Part shown: piece by piece, positions 22,558 to 36,400 of the stretch
How positions within the stretch are numbered: the stretch's first letter is position 1
Layout: every line of letters starts with the position of its first letter
From: Poecilobothrus nobilitatus
Taxonomy: Eukaryota > Arthropoda > Insecta > Diptera > Dolichopodidae
DNA length: 64,000 bases
Reading direction: 5' to 3'
Assembly: GCA_947095535.1 (NCBI GenBank)
Contig: OX352773.1
Location: 130,415,781 to 130,479,780, forward strand
The notes under the pieces: generated by a model
Told to the model about the DNA's origin: nothing
The model's input: only the letters and a program-made list of their open reading frames with translations
Databases searched by the model: none
Position numbers and translations under genes: made by a program

Positions 22558-25500
22558 AGGATTGAATCTTAGAAGCCATTTTAAACACACTTCCCGTTGA
22601 GCTAGAGACTTGAAATTTTCTTCATTAGATCAGATCTCGATGACAATACATGATTTTAAAATAATAATATCGAAAAACATTAGAGAAATTAGCTTAATTT
22701 CAAAATTAAATTTTCATACAAAGATATAACAGAATTTTTAACAGAATTATTACAGAACCAAAATAAAACATTTTATCTAAATTTACAAAACTCACCAATC
22801 CCAATACCAATACGTATACGTAATACATAAATGTTTTTTTTTTCTATAAAAGACTATTGTTTTTTATGTAGCAATTTCATTGTGTGTGTATATATACATA
22901 GGTACATACTTCAAAATATGTAATAATAAATATGTGCTTCGAAAATATTTTTGGTTTGAAAGCGATGAATTTGAAAGATATGAATGTGTAAACAAATTAA
23001 TGTGTCGCACTTGAGAACACAGTGTAAAACTTAATATGCATTTACTTAAAATTCAGATAGCAAGTGTTAAATTTAAGTTTTTTTTCATCAAATCAATTGA
23101 TTTTTAGTATACATTTTTATTTATAAAAGTAATGTGTTTATTTATAATATTTATATAGATATGTGTTTTTCCTTTCTTAATTATAATTAAAATAGGGCTT
23201 TTCTTTCAAAAGTCTTAACATATTAAAATCGCATATTAGGGCCCTAACATTGATATCTAAATTAGGAGCTGCCTTTAAATTAAGATCTATTAGGGAATGA
23301 TGATCTGCAACACTAATGCCTTTTTCTGAAGTGTAAAAATTAAGAATATATTTCCAATTATGTAAAAACATTAAACAACAAAAAGAATATATTAAAAATA
23401 AGAAATCCAGTCTTTTTTAAAAATAGTAAATAACAACAATATTTTTCTTTTCAATAACAATAATTATGAATTAATCATAAAATATATGTTATGTACATAC
23501 ATACATATATGTATATCTACATCGTCTAGGAAAAGCAAAATAATTTTTTTTTAATTCAAAAACATTAGCATTTAGAAGTAAGCAATTTAATATATTCTCA
23601 ATTACATACTTTTAAAACCAAATTTTTTTAATACATATGTATGTAGGTACAAACATGTACAAAAATGGTATGCATATTTTTATGTGTGCTGTACTATCAA
23701 AAATCTGCTAACACAGTCACACCAAATTCCCAAATTCCCAACTATTATTATTTAGTTGATTTATCGATTTATTATTTTTTAATATGTAGGCAACAGTTAT
23801 ATTATTATATGAATGGACGGTAACCATAAACGAACAAAAAAAAAATTTTATGTATGCATATGGACGGTAAATATAAACGAACAAAAAAAAATTCAGAATG
23901 TTCTATAGGTTATAATTTATATTTTTTAAATAGAATGCATGTATAAATTAAAAAAAGAAATACTTAGCGTACCTAAATAACAGAAAACAAAAAAAAAGGA
24001 AAATGTAATACTGGAAGAAAAATAAAAACGAATAGAAAAAAAAGAGAACAAAAAATGTTACTTTGATTGTTTTTTAAATATTTTGAAGGCTATTTCTTAT
24101 GTATATGTGCACATCTGATATTTACCCACATAACAGATAGAAAAAAAGAACTATTAAAATGCTATGATTTTAAAAGAAAGAAACATACGTTTGATATTTC
24201 CGTACATAACAGATAAAAAAAAAAAATATTAAAATGTTATGTTATGAAAAGAAAGAAAAAACAAGGCAGTGTATGAATCAAAGTTTTTAAAGGGTCGCAT
24301 TTTAAGTGGAAATAAAGAACATTATAAAATTACAATATTTTTATTTAAATTTTGCATTTAGCTATGCAACGTTTTCTTAATTTTTTAAAAATTTTGCCGC
24401 ATTATGATATAATGCAACACTGAGAAGTTCAGCTAATAATATATATACATATGTATATGAATGAATATATGGCTATTTATGTATGTAGTTATAGATTTAT
24501 TATATTTTAATATGTAGGCAACAGTTATATTTATATGAATGGACGGTAAACATAAACGAAAAAAAAAAATTTTATGTATGCATATGAATGGACGGTAACT
24601 ATAAACGAACAAAAAAAAATTCAGAATGTTCTATAGGTTATAATATATATTTTTTAAATATAATGCATGTATAAATTAAACATTTAAAAAATAAAAAAAA
24701 TATATTCTTAGCGTACCTAAATAACAGAAAACAAAAAAAAAGCAAAATGTAATACTGGAAGAAAAATAACAACAAATAGAAAAAAAAAGAGAACAAAAAA
24801 TGTTACTTTGATTGTTTTTAAATATTTTTAAAGTCTATTTCTTATGTATATATTGTGCACATCTGATATTTACCCACGTAACATATAGAAACAAAGAACT
24901 ATTAAAATGTTATGATTTTAAAAGAAAGAAACATACGTTTGATATTTCCGTACATAACAGATAAAAAAAAAAATATTAAAATGTTATGTTATGAAAAGAA
25001 AGAAAAAACAAGGCAGTGTATGAATTTTGCCGCATTATGATATAATGCAACACTGAGAAGTTCAGCTCATAATATAGATACATATGTATATGAATGGATA
25101 TATGGCTATTTATGTATGTAGTTATAGATTTATTATTTTTTAATATGTAGGCAACAGTTATATTTATATGAATGGACGGTAAACATAAACGAAAAAAAAA
25201 AAATTTTATGTATGCATATGAATGGAAGGTAAATATATACGAACAAAAAAAAATTCAGAATGTTCTATAGGTTATAATATATATTTTTTAAATATATTGC
25301 ATGTATAAATTAAACATTTAAAAAATAAAAAAAATATATTCTTAGCGTACCTAAATAACAGAAAACAAAAAAAAGGAAAATGTAATACTGGAAGAAAAAT
25401 AAAAACAAATAGAAAAAAAAAGAGAACAAAAAATGTTACTTTGATTGTTTTTAAATATTTTTAAAGTCTATTTCTTATGTATATATGCAGATCTGATATT

Positions 25501-26815
25501 TACCCACATAACAGATAGAAAAAAAGAACTATTAAAATGTTATGATTTTAAAAGAAAGAAATATACGTTTGATATTTCCGTACATAACAGATAAAAAAAA
25601 AAATATTAAAATGTTATGTTATGAAAAGAAAGAAAAAACAAGGCAGTGTATGAATCAAAGTTTTTAAAGGGTTGCATTTTTAAGTGGAAATAAAGAACAT
25701 TATAAAATTGCAATAACAATTTTATTTAAATTTTTAATTTTGCTATGCAATGTTTCCTTAATTTTTTAAAAATCTTGCCACAATATATAATACAATATAA
25801 CAATCAGAAGTTCAGATCATTATATAGTACCCATACTACTATAAAATGTATATGAATGAATATATCAGTATATATGTGTGTAGTTATAGATTCATTATTT
25901 TTTAATACCAACAATTATATTTATATCAATGGACGGTAAACATAAACGAAAAAAAAAAAATTCAGAATGTTCTATAGCTAATAATTTCTATTTTTTAAAT
26001 AGACTGTATGCATAAATTTAATATTAAAAAAAAAAATAAGTTCTTAGCATACCTAAATAACAGAAAAAAAAAGTAAAATGTAATACTGGAAGAAAAATAA
26101 AAACGAATAGAAAAAAAAGAGAACAAAAAATGTTACTTTGATTGTTTTTAAATATTTTTAAAGGCTAGTTCTTATGTATATGTGTACATCTGATGTTTAC
26201 ACACATAACAGATAGAAAAAAAGAAATATTAAAATGTCATGCTATAAAAGAAAGAAAAAACAAGGCAATATATAAATCAAAGTTTTCAAAGGGTCGCATT
26301 TTTAAGTGGAAATAAAGAACATTATAAAATTGCAATATTTTTATTTAAATTTTGAATTTAGCTATGCAACGTTTTCTTAATTTTTTAAAAATTTTGCCAC
26401 AATAAATTAATAATAAAAAAATTCAATATATTCTATATTAAACAGGTAATAATATAATTATAGACTGTGAGGGCAACTCTAAAAATTCAAAATTAAACAA
26501 GGAACAAAAAAAAAATATCAATTCAATACCTATATTTGTCGTTACTAAAAAGAATAAAATAAAATAAATAAAAAAATTTAAAAAAAAACAGCTTTTTTGA
26601 ACTATAAAGTAGAAAATAAATTTTTAATAGCAAATTTTTCTGTAATTTTCTAAACTATATTGTTACAATCGAGATTTCTTTGAAAAAGTTTATTTCAATA
26701 TGTCAAATATATATATAAATATAAGTATATATAAGTTTTAAAGTCTGTGAAATTAATATAAAAGCTGGAGGCAAAATTTAAAAATATAAGTTTATAGTTA
26801 TGCGTTTGTTGCCTC
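22541..26815 (+). repeat. R repeat, long copy with internal array
   Basis: A non-coding repeated block that starts at TTATTAACTTGGTTGGGTAA, immediately after the Penelope-like fragment, and ends with a palindromic stretch (AGCTGGAGGCAAA ... TTTGTTGCCTCC) at 26,764-26,815. A shorter copy runs from 45,605 to 47,396, and its terminus also occurs inverted at 3,862-4,200. The middle is filled by a four-unit satellite array. It abuts, and truncates, the errantivirus 3' LTR at 26,816. It may be the 3' tail of a Penelope-like element, but that is a guess from position only. The open frame at 23,177-23,371 is not supported as a gene. Confidence 0.65.
23740..26430 (+). repeat. Satellite-like array, four units of 630-760 bp
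   Basis: Unit landmarks are GGCAACAGTTATAT, ATGGACGGTAAAC, TTCAGAATGTTCTATAG, ACTGGAAGAAAAATAA, AATGTTACTTTGATTG, CATAACAGATA and a GAACATTATAAAATT end. GGCAACAG occurs at 23,789, 24,517 and 25,150, and a diverged version near 25,908, so spacings are about 728, 633 and 760 bp. The differences come from indels such as loss of the CAAAGTTTTTAAAGGG segment in the second unit. One unit remains in the shorter R copy at about 46,640-47,050. Confidence 0.85.
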
Positions 26816-27151
26816 CAATATTGATCATTTTATAAAAACTAAAAAAATACACATATTGAACGGTCAGCAATATATTCATTTTAATAATATTCTGTACATG
26901 TGTTTTTAAGTGGATATTCCATATACATATTTTTAAGTATACAAAAAGTATTTCATTTCAATATTGCTCAATAATCAAGAATACGAAGTACAATTTTACA
27001 TTGTCAACGTATTACATATTTGTTTTGTTAAAAATTTGAATTTAACAGGTTATTAACACTTGAAAGTATTTTATCATAGTTATCAGTTATTATTTCAATT
27101 TTATTAGGAGGATCTTCTTTTTTGTTCGAAAAAGAACAGTTATACATAACT
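26816..27151 (-). repeat. Errantivirus 3' LTR, truncated
   Basis: Matches the 5' LTR segment 38,571-38,906 with an offset of 11,755. On the minus strand it starts AGTTATGTATAACTG directly after the polypurine tract. It lacks the last 178 bp of the LTR (equivalent to 38,393-38,570); the R-repeat terminus abuts it at 26,815/26,816. The missing end removes the polyadenylation-side boundary and any target-site duplication. Confidence 0.8.
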
Positions 27152-27163
27152 TCTCCCTCCTTT
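27152..27163 (-). promoter_or_regulatory. Polypurine tract of the errantivirus
   Basis: Minus-strand AAAGGAGGGAGA lies immediately upstream of the 3' LTR start (AGTTAT). This is where plus-strand DNA priming would occur in an LTR retroelement. Position and composition are exactly as expected. Confidence 0.85.
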
Positions 27164-30140
27164 AATTTGAAATTCTCCTGAATTTCGTTACTTATATGAG
27201 ATATGTTAACAATTTTGTTATTATTAATTTTAAACCATGCTATAAATATAATTAGACAAATAATATTAATTATTAGTGTTCATTAGTGTTATATTAACAC
27301 CATATGATATTTATACCCGAACGATAGGATCGGGTATAATAAAATTACTCCTCCGTTTGTAACACCTCGAAATAAGCGAGCTAGATATACCTTCAAAGGT
27401 ATGGATCGGATCAGAAAAAAATTTTAAGACTTTTGAGCCATGTCCGTCCGTTCGTCCGTCCGTCAGCACGCTAACTCAAAAACTAAGAAAGCTAGAATCT
27501 TGAAATTTACACAAAATATTTTGGGAGTAATTTTTTTTGGTTGAGTTTGGACCAAGCCTTAGGGTAGCTCTCGAACACCTAACTTTTAGATCTCCACATT
27601 TTTTTTGTAATAGACCTATGAAATTTTAATTACTGATAGATCTCACAAAAATATTAATTTTATTTTTAATAACTTTTTATTGTAGCCCCACCCGTTACGG
27701 AGCTACAGCTCCCCAAAGGTTCAAAAAAGCACTATATTTAAATTGTTATAGCACAAGTTAAATAAGGTATATCTTCATTTTGAAAACGCCAAACGATTAC
27801 TACTTTTATTAGCTTTAAAAGTATATATACAATAAATATATATTTGTGGCATACGGTGTCTTAATTTACCGTTATGTGAAACTCAAATTTTGCAAAATCC
27901 TTCAACCCTTCTATCTTCTAAACGGTTTAAGTTGGAAACTTGAAATTTTGACAAAAGTTAGATATTTGAAAATAAGTATGAGTCATTTCAGAAACTTTTT
28001 TTGTATCACCCCCCGTTTAGGAGCTGTAAGGGGTCAAAAACTGAAAATTTCCTATTTTTAAACACCTGTAACTTGAACATCTGTTAAAATTTTTTTGAAG
28101 TAATACACAAAAATTAAAGCTTCAACATTATACTCTTATTTCTGTTAATAACTTTTTTTAATAATATAGGGTTACTTTATAATTGACGAAAGTGTTACTT
28201 GATTTTTTCAAATTTTCTAACAAATTTCTTTAACCAATTTTTTGCATTTTGTTTTACTCGATAATTTGAAATTGTTGAGGATATAATGCGTAGCACATAA
28301 AAATGTAAATAAATAAACAACATAACGGTTGCTTGAAGAATTTTTATTTATATGATATTAATATATATACATACTTATATAATATCATGTTTATTTACAT
28401 ATCGTATATGTCACTAGTGAATGAATGATAAGAGTATATATGTATATTATATAGCGCCGTATTTACATACATATATGTATTTTATTGTACTTATAAGAAA
28501 TTATTCTGTCAATGGAATATTTAAATATAATATAATATAATATTTAAAATTATATTTATTATTTTGTACTAAGTAAATTTAATATACATTTACCGCTTAG
28601 TATTAAATGGTACTATAGAATATTTGAAAAAGTTTTGGATTGATAATCGGTATATGGAAGGTTAAAATCCGCTTTCGAAGAATCTATAAATATATAGTTT
28701 GAATATATGTACAACCCATAGTTCCAGAAATTATAAAATTCACCCAAATTATTTTAAAATACTAAAATATTAAAAAAATAATATTGTGAGCAGAGTGACA
28801 GGCTGTGAACATACTAACGGTTCGTACGGGTATCTAAGAGTTGACAAAGGCAACTGTATTCTTCCTCGTTTTTTATTATATTTAAGTTCTTTGATTTCCT
28901 CAATATTTTTAACGTGATCTATTACAATGTTTTCAAATGTTAATATTTTTGTAAAATTTTGACTTAAGCTATTTATTGGATAATAATATTTATCTTGTAT
29001 AGTTTTCTTTTGATTTGAAAATGTTTCCTAATAGAGGTTTATTTTACAATTAAAAAAATTTATGAGATAGTTTTTATTCAATATAATTTTTCTATCATCA
29101 CAATTTTGATTAACAATTTCATTTATTGCGTTTTTTACTAAAATTGATTCATCGTCTAAAATTTCTATTTTTGTTTTATTGTTAAATTTAAGTTTACATT
29201 GGTTATTAAAAATACAATTTTTACTAGCTTTTAAATCTTTTATCATAACATTTTCTACATATGTATAGGTTACATTTTCAATTTTTACGACATATTCATT
29301 ATTTTCATTAATTTCAAAATTTTCTTTATTTGGTAAAGGTGTTATTAGCCTAAGTTCGGTTTGAACATAATTTTGAGGAATCTTAATTGCTAATATTATT
29401 GAATTATCTTCTTAAGTCATTATACCCATTTTTATGAGCTTCAACTTAAAAAAATCAACTTGAAATATTTCGATTTCTTCTGCTGTTAATATACTAGGAT
29501 GAAATATGTTATATTTTGCAGATGCAATATTATCTTGTATTTGATTTATCTTATTTTCTAAATGCCTTAATTTTAAAATCTGATCTATGTATAAAGAATG
29601 AGTTATACTTTGCTTACTAATATCTTTGATTTCGTTAACTACTTTTTCAATTTTAACCCTATCGTTTTCTATTATATTTTTGAGTTCATATATAGTTTCA
29701 TTAAAGTGACTGTTAATTGAAATTTGTTGGTTCAAACTGGAAATAGAGTTATGATTGTTTTCTTGGATAATTCTTAAATGTTCTAAAATGTCTTCCCTAT
29801 CATCATTGTCCATGGTACCAAAAAGCCATTTACTTGCGGTACCTACTACATTTACCAAGCCTCTCTTTCTTCTTGTAGAAGATGGCATAATAGATGCAAT
29901 TTTTGCCCTAATAATTCTAATTTCAGTTTCTATTAACTTTTTATTTTCAATATCTAAAGAATTTAAGTTAAATTCTAGTTGTGAAAGAACGCTGTCTAGT
30001 TCCATAGGTTTAATAATATGCAAAACCGTTACAGTTTCGTTAGTTATTTCTACTTCCCTTAATTTTATTTGGATGTAACCTACATCTTCAGATATTAGAT
30101 TAACTTGCAAAAATCCAAATATCGTTGGTAAACAACCCAT
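27164..30140 (-). pseudogene. env: Errantivirus env (baculovirus F-like), broken
   Basis: The envelope fusion protein of a gypsy-type errantivirus, read from ATG at 30,140. Residues 1-93 form the end of a surface-like part, closed by a furin-type RRKR (residues 90-93), followed by GLVNVVGTASKWLFGTMDND, the fusion-peptide region shared with baculovirus F proteins. A heptad-rich helical stretch follows to about residue 225. Nonsense codons in the same frame interrupt at 29,412-29,414 and 29,028-29,030. Beyond 28,871 a Helentron-like repeat (27,314-28,870) is inserted, and the C-terminal part with a hydrophobic membrane segment (LIINIICLIIFIAWF) is found at about 27,200-27,290, ahead of the polypurine tract. 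In errantiviruses env is made from a spliced mRNA. This copy cannot make a full protein. Confidence 0.85.
27314..28870 (-). mobile_element. Helentron/DINE-1-like element, copy b
   Basis: Reverse-oriented copy of the 12,821-14,355 element, 1,557 bp. On the plus strand it begins TACCCGAACGATAGGATCGG and ends ATTCTTCCTCGTT. It lies within the errantivirus env, with A at the left flank (27,313) and T at the right (28,871) and no duplication of target bases. The (GTCC)n block is at 27,444-27,464. The 71-codon open frame at 27,846-28,061 is repeat sequence, not a gene. Insertion postdates integration of the retroelement. Confidence 0.55.
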
Positions 30141-33100
30141 GTATGTTATTAGAACAATAATTGTGAAAATCTGTAAATTTAAATTAATAAAATTTATTTA
30201 TTCATTTTTTTTTTTTTAACTTAAATTATTTAAGTTTCAACCTAAACACTATTAGTATAGATATCTGCTATTATAGTTTCCTATAACAACAATATCATGT
30301 ACTTTTATTACTATAATATATACTCAATTCGTTTTAGGTATTCTAAAAAGAAAGAGTGTTATTGTTTTTATGTACTATTTAAATTCTGATATATTTTATT
30401 AATCGGTAGCATTACCTGAATTAAAGAATTTAGGAGATCTTTTAATATTAGATATATGGATGTTTTTTTAATTCATCCTTTTATATTTAGGCTGCTCTTT
30501 ATGTCTTACAGCTTTATAATTCTTTATAAAACCTGTAGACCTTTCCTCTTCATACTCTTCTCTTCTTTTATTTAATATATTTAAGTTTCTCAATTTTACT
30601 GTTTTTAAATTTTCTTTAACTTTTGAGAAGTCCACTGTACGATTTTGAACTTCTTTCGGAATATTTTTTATTGTTGAGTGAAATCGTTCGTTATAGTTTC
30701 TAACAGCTAATTGCATTAATATTTTGACTGACATATTTTTATTAACGTATTTAAGTATTCTGAATTTTTTAGCTAATGAATTATGAAGTCTCTCTATGTC
30801 ACTATTACCGGTGTGGTTGTTGGGTTTGGTAAGGTGTAAACTAATCCCTTCTCCCTTAAAAATTCTTTTATTTGAATAGCTTTAAATTCGTTATCTGCTA
30901 TTATCTTTTTGGGCTTGCCTAATTTGGTGAAATGATCTTCTAGACCATCTAGCAAAGTTAAATGATTTTTATCTGAGAGATAATAAGCAGCTCCGAATTT
31001 TGAAAATTTATCTATAATAGTTAGAAAATTGGTTTTCATTATGGTATAAGTGTCAATGTGTATGATTTCATTTAAATGAGTTTCCGTAAATTTAAACTTT
31101 GGTTTTATAGGGTTCCGATCGTATTTAACCTCTTGGCAAACTTCACACTGATTTATAACTATTTGTGTCAGTTCTAATAATTTGGGATAATAAATTCTTT
31201 TTTTTATTTGGTTATAAGTCTCTTGGATTCCCGAGTGAAAGCTTTCTCTTACATGGTAGAATGAAATTTGTTTCACCGCTTCAGTTTCCGTTTCGACTTC
31301 CTGTGCCCTATATGAACATTTTATAAATTTAATTTTATTATTACTAGAGAACATTTCCCTCAGTTTCTCCTGTATTACGTTATATTTATTATCTGATAAT
31401 TCGGAGTATATTCGTACTTTACCTTTATACAAATATTTTATAAAAATTTCGCTTAATCTTTGAAAATCATATTCTGCTATGTAAATAATCCTTTTTCCTA
31501 AAATTATTTCTGTTTCTACAGTTTCGTTGTTTGTTAATATAATTTGGGTCTTATATTTGTTGACAATTTCCTCTTTTATTGGTATATGGTCAAGTTGTTC
31601 TTCAATTGCTGAATGAATAGTTGCCATTGTTACGTCATCTACATCATCTTCAATATTGAAAATACCAAATTCCGATTCATTATCTTCACTTTTTGCAGAC
31701 ATTTTTAAAATATTGGAATTTTTATTATTATTCTCTCCCTCGTCAGAATTAACGTCCACGTTTTGTTCTATTCTACTTAAAAAATCTGCTACCCTATTCT
31801 CTTTACCTTTCAAATATTCTATATCGAATTGATATTCTCCTAATTTTAGCAACCACCTCTGCTGTCTTGGAGACATATCTTTCCCTTTATATTTGGAGTG
31901 TAAAAATTTTATAGGCTGATGATCAGTTAATATTTTAAACTTTTTTCCATAGAGATATGGTCTAAAATAATTTACAGACCACATAATAGCCAAAAACTCT
32001 TTGTCTGTCGCAGAATAATTTTTCTCATGGTTGTTAAGAGTTCTAGAGGCAAAACAAACTGGGTGTCCTTCTTGTGACAAAAACGCTCCGATTGCAAAAT
32101 TAGAAGCATCCGTTGTGAGAGTAAAAGTTTTTTCGAAGTTCGGATATTTTAAAATGGGATGGCTTATAATCAGATTTTTTAATTTTTCAAATGATTCAAT
32201 ATAATTTGGATCATTAACGTTAATTTTCATATTTTTCTTTAAATATTTTGTAATAGGTTGAGCTACTTTAGCATAATCTTTTACGAATTTTCTATTGTAG
32301 CCAGTTAGTCCTAGAAAACTTTTTATTTGTTTTTGGGTTTTGGGCAATTCTAATTTTTCTATAGCTTGAATTTTATTTGGGTTAGGTCTTAAGCCCTGTT
32401 CTGTCAAAATATGACCTAGAAACTCAGTTTCTTTTTTCATGAAATTGCAAATTGTCTAATGGTATTTTTAAGTTTTTTTCTTCTAAAACTTTAAATATGT
32501 CCGAAATGGCTTTTACATGTTCTTGTAAACTTGTGCTAAATATCAGTATGTCATCCAGGTACACAACACAAGTTTTATTTATGTAGTCTCTTAGTATTTC
32601 GTTCATTGGCCTTTGGAATGTCGCTGGGCATTTTTTAACCCAAACGGCATTCTATTGAACTCATAAAGTCCATGTGGTGTCACAAATGCAGTTTTCTTTT
32701 TGTCAGTTTCTTTAATTAAGATTTGATGATATCCTTTTGCCAGGTCGATAGTTGTAAAGTATTGCGCTTTACCTAATTTATCTAATATAGAATCTATGTT
32801 TGGCAGAGGAAATTTATCATCGACCGTAACTTCATTTAATTTTCTATAATCTATAACTATCCGATATTTCTTTTTGCCCGAGTTGTCGATTTTTTTGGGT
32901 ACTACTATGAGAGGACTAGTATATCTAGAGTTACTTTTTCTTATTATACCTTGTTCCTCCATTTCCTTAATTTGTTTTCTAACTTCTTCCTCATGCTGAG
33001 GTGGGAATCGATATAATTTAGAATTTATAGATTGCTCTGTTGTAGTATGAATTTCATGTTTTATTTCAGGGGTACTTGTAAGTTTATCTCCTTCTTTATA

Positions 33101-33181
33101 AAATAAACTACTAAATCTTTTTGTAATTTTCTCTACTTGTCTAAGTTCTTCTGAATTTAAATGGTCTATCTTAATTAAATT
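29921..33181. repeat. 3,261-bp internal tandem duplication, copy A
   Basis: Matches 33,182-36,441 (offset 3,261, becoming 3,260 after a 1-base indel near 32,447). The unit begins in env and ends in the pol protease-RT linker, so it covers RT, RNase H, integrase and the env N-terminus. Only a handful of differences are visible (for example near 32,387, 32,447 and 32,701). The junction at 33,181/33,182 falls in a shared TTT. Confidence 0.9.
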
Positions 33182-33184
33182 TTT
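30468..33184 (-). pseudogene. pol: Errantivirus pol, duplicated partial copy (RT-RNase H-IN)
   Basis: Second pol copy lacking the protease. It begins at the duplication junction and continues through RT (YLDD in the 32,424-32,606 frame), RNase H (LTTDASNFAIGAFL), the integrase HHCC zinc finger (residues around H-x3-H ... CEVCQ), and the catalytic Asp region IHIDTYTI and IADNEF. It has three frame breaks: one in RT near 32,610 (a lost base after LKNA, shared with copy B), one near 32,447 (an extra base, unique to this copy), and one in the integrase near 30,800-30,840 (shared). The integrase C-terminus continues as an 88-codon frame at 30,468-30,734. Coding is otherwise almost identical to copy B. 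Confidence 0.85.
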
Positions 33185-33401
33185 CAGTTTCTATTAACTT
33201 TTTATTTTCAATATCTAAAGAATTTAAGTTAAATTCTAGTTGTGAAAGAACGCTGTCTAGTTCCATAGGTTTAATAATATGCAAAACCGTTACAGTTTCG
33301 TTAGTTATTTCTACTTCCCTTAATTTTATTTGGATGTAACCTACATCTTCAGATATTAGATTAACTTGCAAAAATCCAAATATCGTTGGTAAACAACCCA
33401 T
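33182..33401 (-). pseudogene. env: Errantivirus env N-terminal fragment (duplicate)
   Basis: The first 73 or so codons of env, identical to the start of the 30,140 gene, followed by an abrupt switch at 33,181/33,182 into the pol sequence of duplication copy A. It lacks the furin site, fusion peptide and membrane anchor, so it is a junction relic. Confidence 0.85.
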
Positions 33402-36400
33402 GTATGTTATTAGAACAATAATTGTGAAAATCTGTAAATTTAAATTAATAAAATTTATTTATTCATTTTTTTTTTTTTAACTTAAATTATTTAAGTTTCA
33501 ACCTAAACACTATTAGTATAGATATCTGCTATTATAGTTTCCTATAACAACAATATCATGTACTTTTATTACTATAATATATACTCAATTCGTTTTAGGT
33601 ATTCTAAAAAGAAAGAGTGTTATTGTTTTTATGTACTATTTAAATTCTGATATATTTTATTAATCGGTAGCATTACCTGAATTAAAGAATTTAGGAGATC
33701 TTTTAATATTAGATATATGGATGTTTTTTTAATTCATCCTTTTATATTTAGGCTGCTCTTTATGTCTTACAGCTTTATAATTCTTTATAAAACCTGTAGA
33801 CCTTTCCTCTTCATACTCTTCTCTTCTTTTATTTAATATATTTAAGTTTCTCAATTTTACTGTTTTTAAATTTTCTTTAACTTTTGAGAAGTCCACTGTA
33901 CGATTTTGAACTTCTTTCGGAATATTTTTTATTGTTGAGTGAAATCGTTCGTTATAGTTTCTAACAGCTAATTGCATTAATATTTTGACTGACATATTTT
34001 TATTAACGTATTTAAGTATTCTGAATTTTTTAGCTAATGAATTATGAAGTCTCTCTATGTCACTATTACCGGTGTGGTTGTTGGGTTTGGTAAGGTGTAA
34101 ACTAATCCCTTCTCCCTTAAAAATTCTTTTATTTGAATAGCTTTAAATTCGTTATCTGCTATTATCTTTTTGGGCTTGCCTAATTTGGTGAAATGATCTT
34201 CTAGACCATCTAGCAAAGTTAAATGATTTTTATCTGAGAGATAATAAGCAGCTCCGAATTTTGAAAATTTATCTATAATAGTTAGAAAATTGGTTTTCAT
34301 TATGGTATAAGTGTCAATGTGTATGATTTCATTTAAATGAGTTTCCGTAAATTTAAACTTTGGTTTTATAGGGTTCCGATCGTATTTAACCTCTTGGCAA
34401 ACTTCACACTGATTTATAACTATTTGTGTCAGTTCTAATAATTTGGGATAATAAATTCTTTTTTTTATTTGGTTATAAGTCTCTTGGATTCCCGAGTGAA
34501 AGCTTTCTCTTACATGGTAGAATGAAATTTGTTTCACCGCTTCAGTTTCCGTTTCGACTTCCTGTGCCCTATATGAACATTTTATAAATTTAATTTTATT
34601 ATTACTAGAGAACATTTCCCTCAGTTTCTCCTGTATTACGTTATATTTATTATCTGATAATTCGGAGTATATTCGTACTTTACCTTTATACAAATATTTT
34701 ATAAAAATTTCGCTTAATCTTTGAAAATCATATTCTGCTATGTAAATAATCCTTTTTCCTAAAATTATTTCTGTTTCTACAGTTTCGTTGTTTGTTAATA
34801 TAATTTGGGTCTTATATTTGTTGACAATTTCCTCTTTTATTGGTATATGGTCAAGTTGTTCTTCAATTGCTGAATGAATAGTTGCCATTGTTACGTCATC
34901 TACATCATCTTCAATATTGAAAATACCAAATTCCGATTCATTATCTTCACTTTTTGCAGACATTTTTAAAATATTGGAATTTTTATTATTATTCTCTCCC
35001 TCGTCAGAATTAACGTCCACGTTTTGTTCTATTCTACTTAAAAAATCTGCTACCCTATTCTCTTTACCTTTCAAATATTCTATATCGAATTGATATTCTC
35101 CTAATTTTAGCAACCACCTCTGCTGTCTTGGAGACATATCTTTCCCTTTATATTTGGAGTGTAAAAATTTTATAGGCTGATGATCAGTTAATATTTTAAA
35201 CTTTTTTCCATAGAGATATGGTCTAAAATAATTTACAGACCACATAATAGCCAAAAACTCTTTGTCTGTCGCAGAATAATTTTTCTCATGGTTGTTAAGA
35301 GTTCTAGAGGCAAAACAAACTGGGTGTCCTTCTTGTGACAAAAACGCTCCGATTGCAAAATTAGAAGCATCCGTTGTGAGAGTAAAAGTTTTTTCGAAGT
35401 TCGGATATTTTAAAATGGGATGGCTTATAATCAGATTTTTTAATTTTTCAAATGATTCAATATAATTTGGATCATTAACGTTAATTTTCATATTTTTCTT
35501 TAAATATTTTGTAATAGGTTGAGCTACTTTAGCATAATCTTTTACGAATTTTCTATTGTAGCCAGTTAGTCCTAGAAAACTTTTTATTTGTTTTTGGGTT
35601 TTGGGCAATTCTAATTTTTCTATAGCTTGAATTTTATTTGGGTTAGGTTTTAAGCCCTGTTCTGTCAAAATATGACCTAGAAACTCAGTTTCTTTTTTCA
35701 TGAAATTGCATTTGTCTAATGGTATTTTTAAGTTTTTTTCTTCTAAAACTTTAAATATGTCCGAAATGGCTTTTACATGTTCTTGTAAACTTGTGCTAAA
35801 TATCAGTATGTCATCCAGGTACACAACACAAGTTTTATTTATGTAGTCTCTTAGTATTTCGTTCATTGGCCTTTGGAATGTCGCTGGGCATTTTTTAACC
35901 CAAACGGCATTCTATTGAACTCATAAAGTCCATGTGGTGTCACAAATGCAGTTTTCTTTTTATCAGTTTCTTTAATTAAGATTTGATGATATCCTTTTGC
36001 CAGGTCGATAGTTGTAAAGTATTGCGCTTTACCTAATTTATCTAATATAGAATCTATGTTTGGCAGAGGAAATTTATCATCGACCGTAACTTCATTTAAT
36101 TTTCTATAATCTATAACTATCCGATATTTCTTTTTGCCCGAGTTGTCGATTTTTTTGGGTACTACTATGAGAGGACTAGTATATCTAGAGTTACTTTTTC
36201 TTATTATACCTTGTTCCTCCATTTCCTTAATTTGTTTTCTAACTTCTTCCTCATGCTGAGGTGGGAATCGATATAATTTAGAATTTATAGATTGCTCTGT
36301 TGTAGTATGAATTTCATGTTTTATTTCAGGGGTACTTGTAAGTTTATCTCCTTCTTTATAAAATAAACTACTAAATCTTTTTGTAATTTTCTCTACTTGT

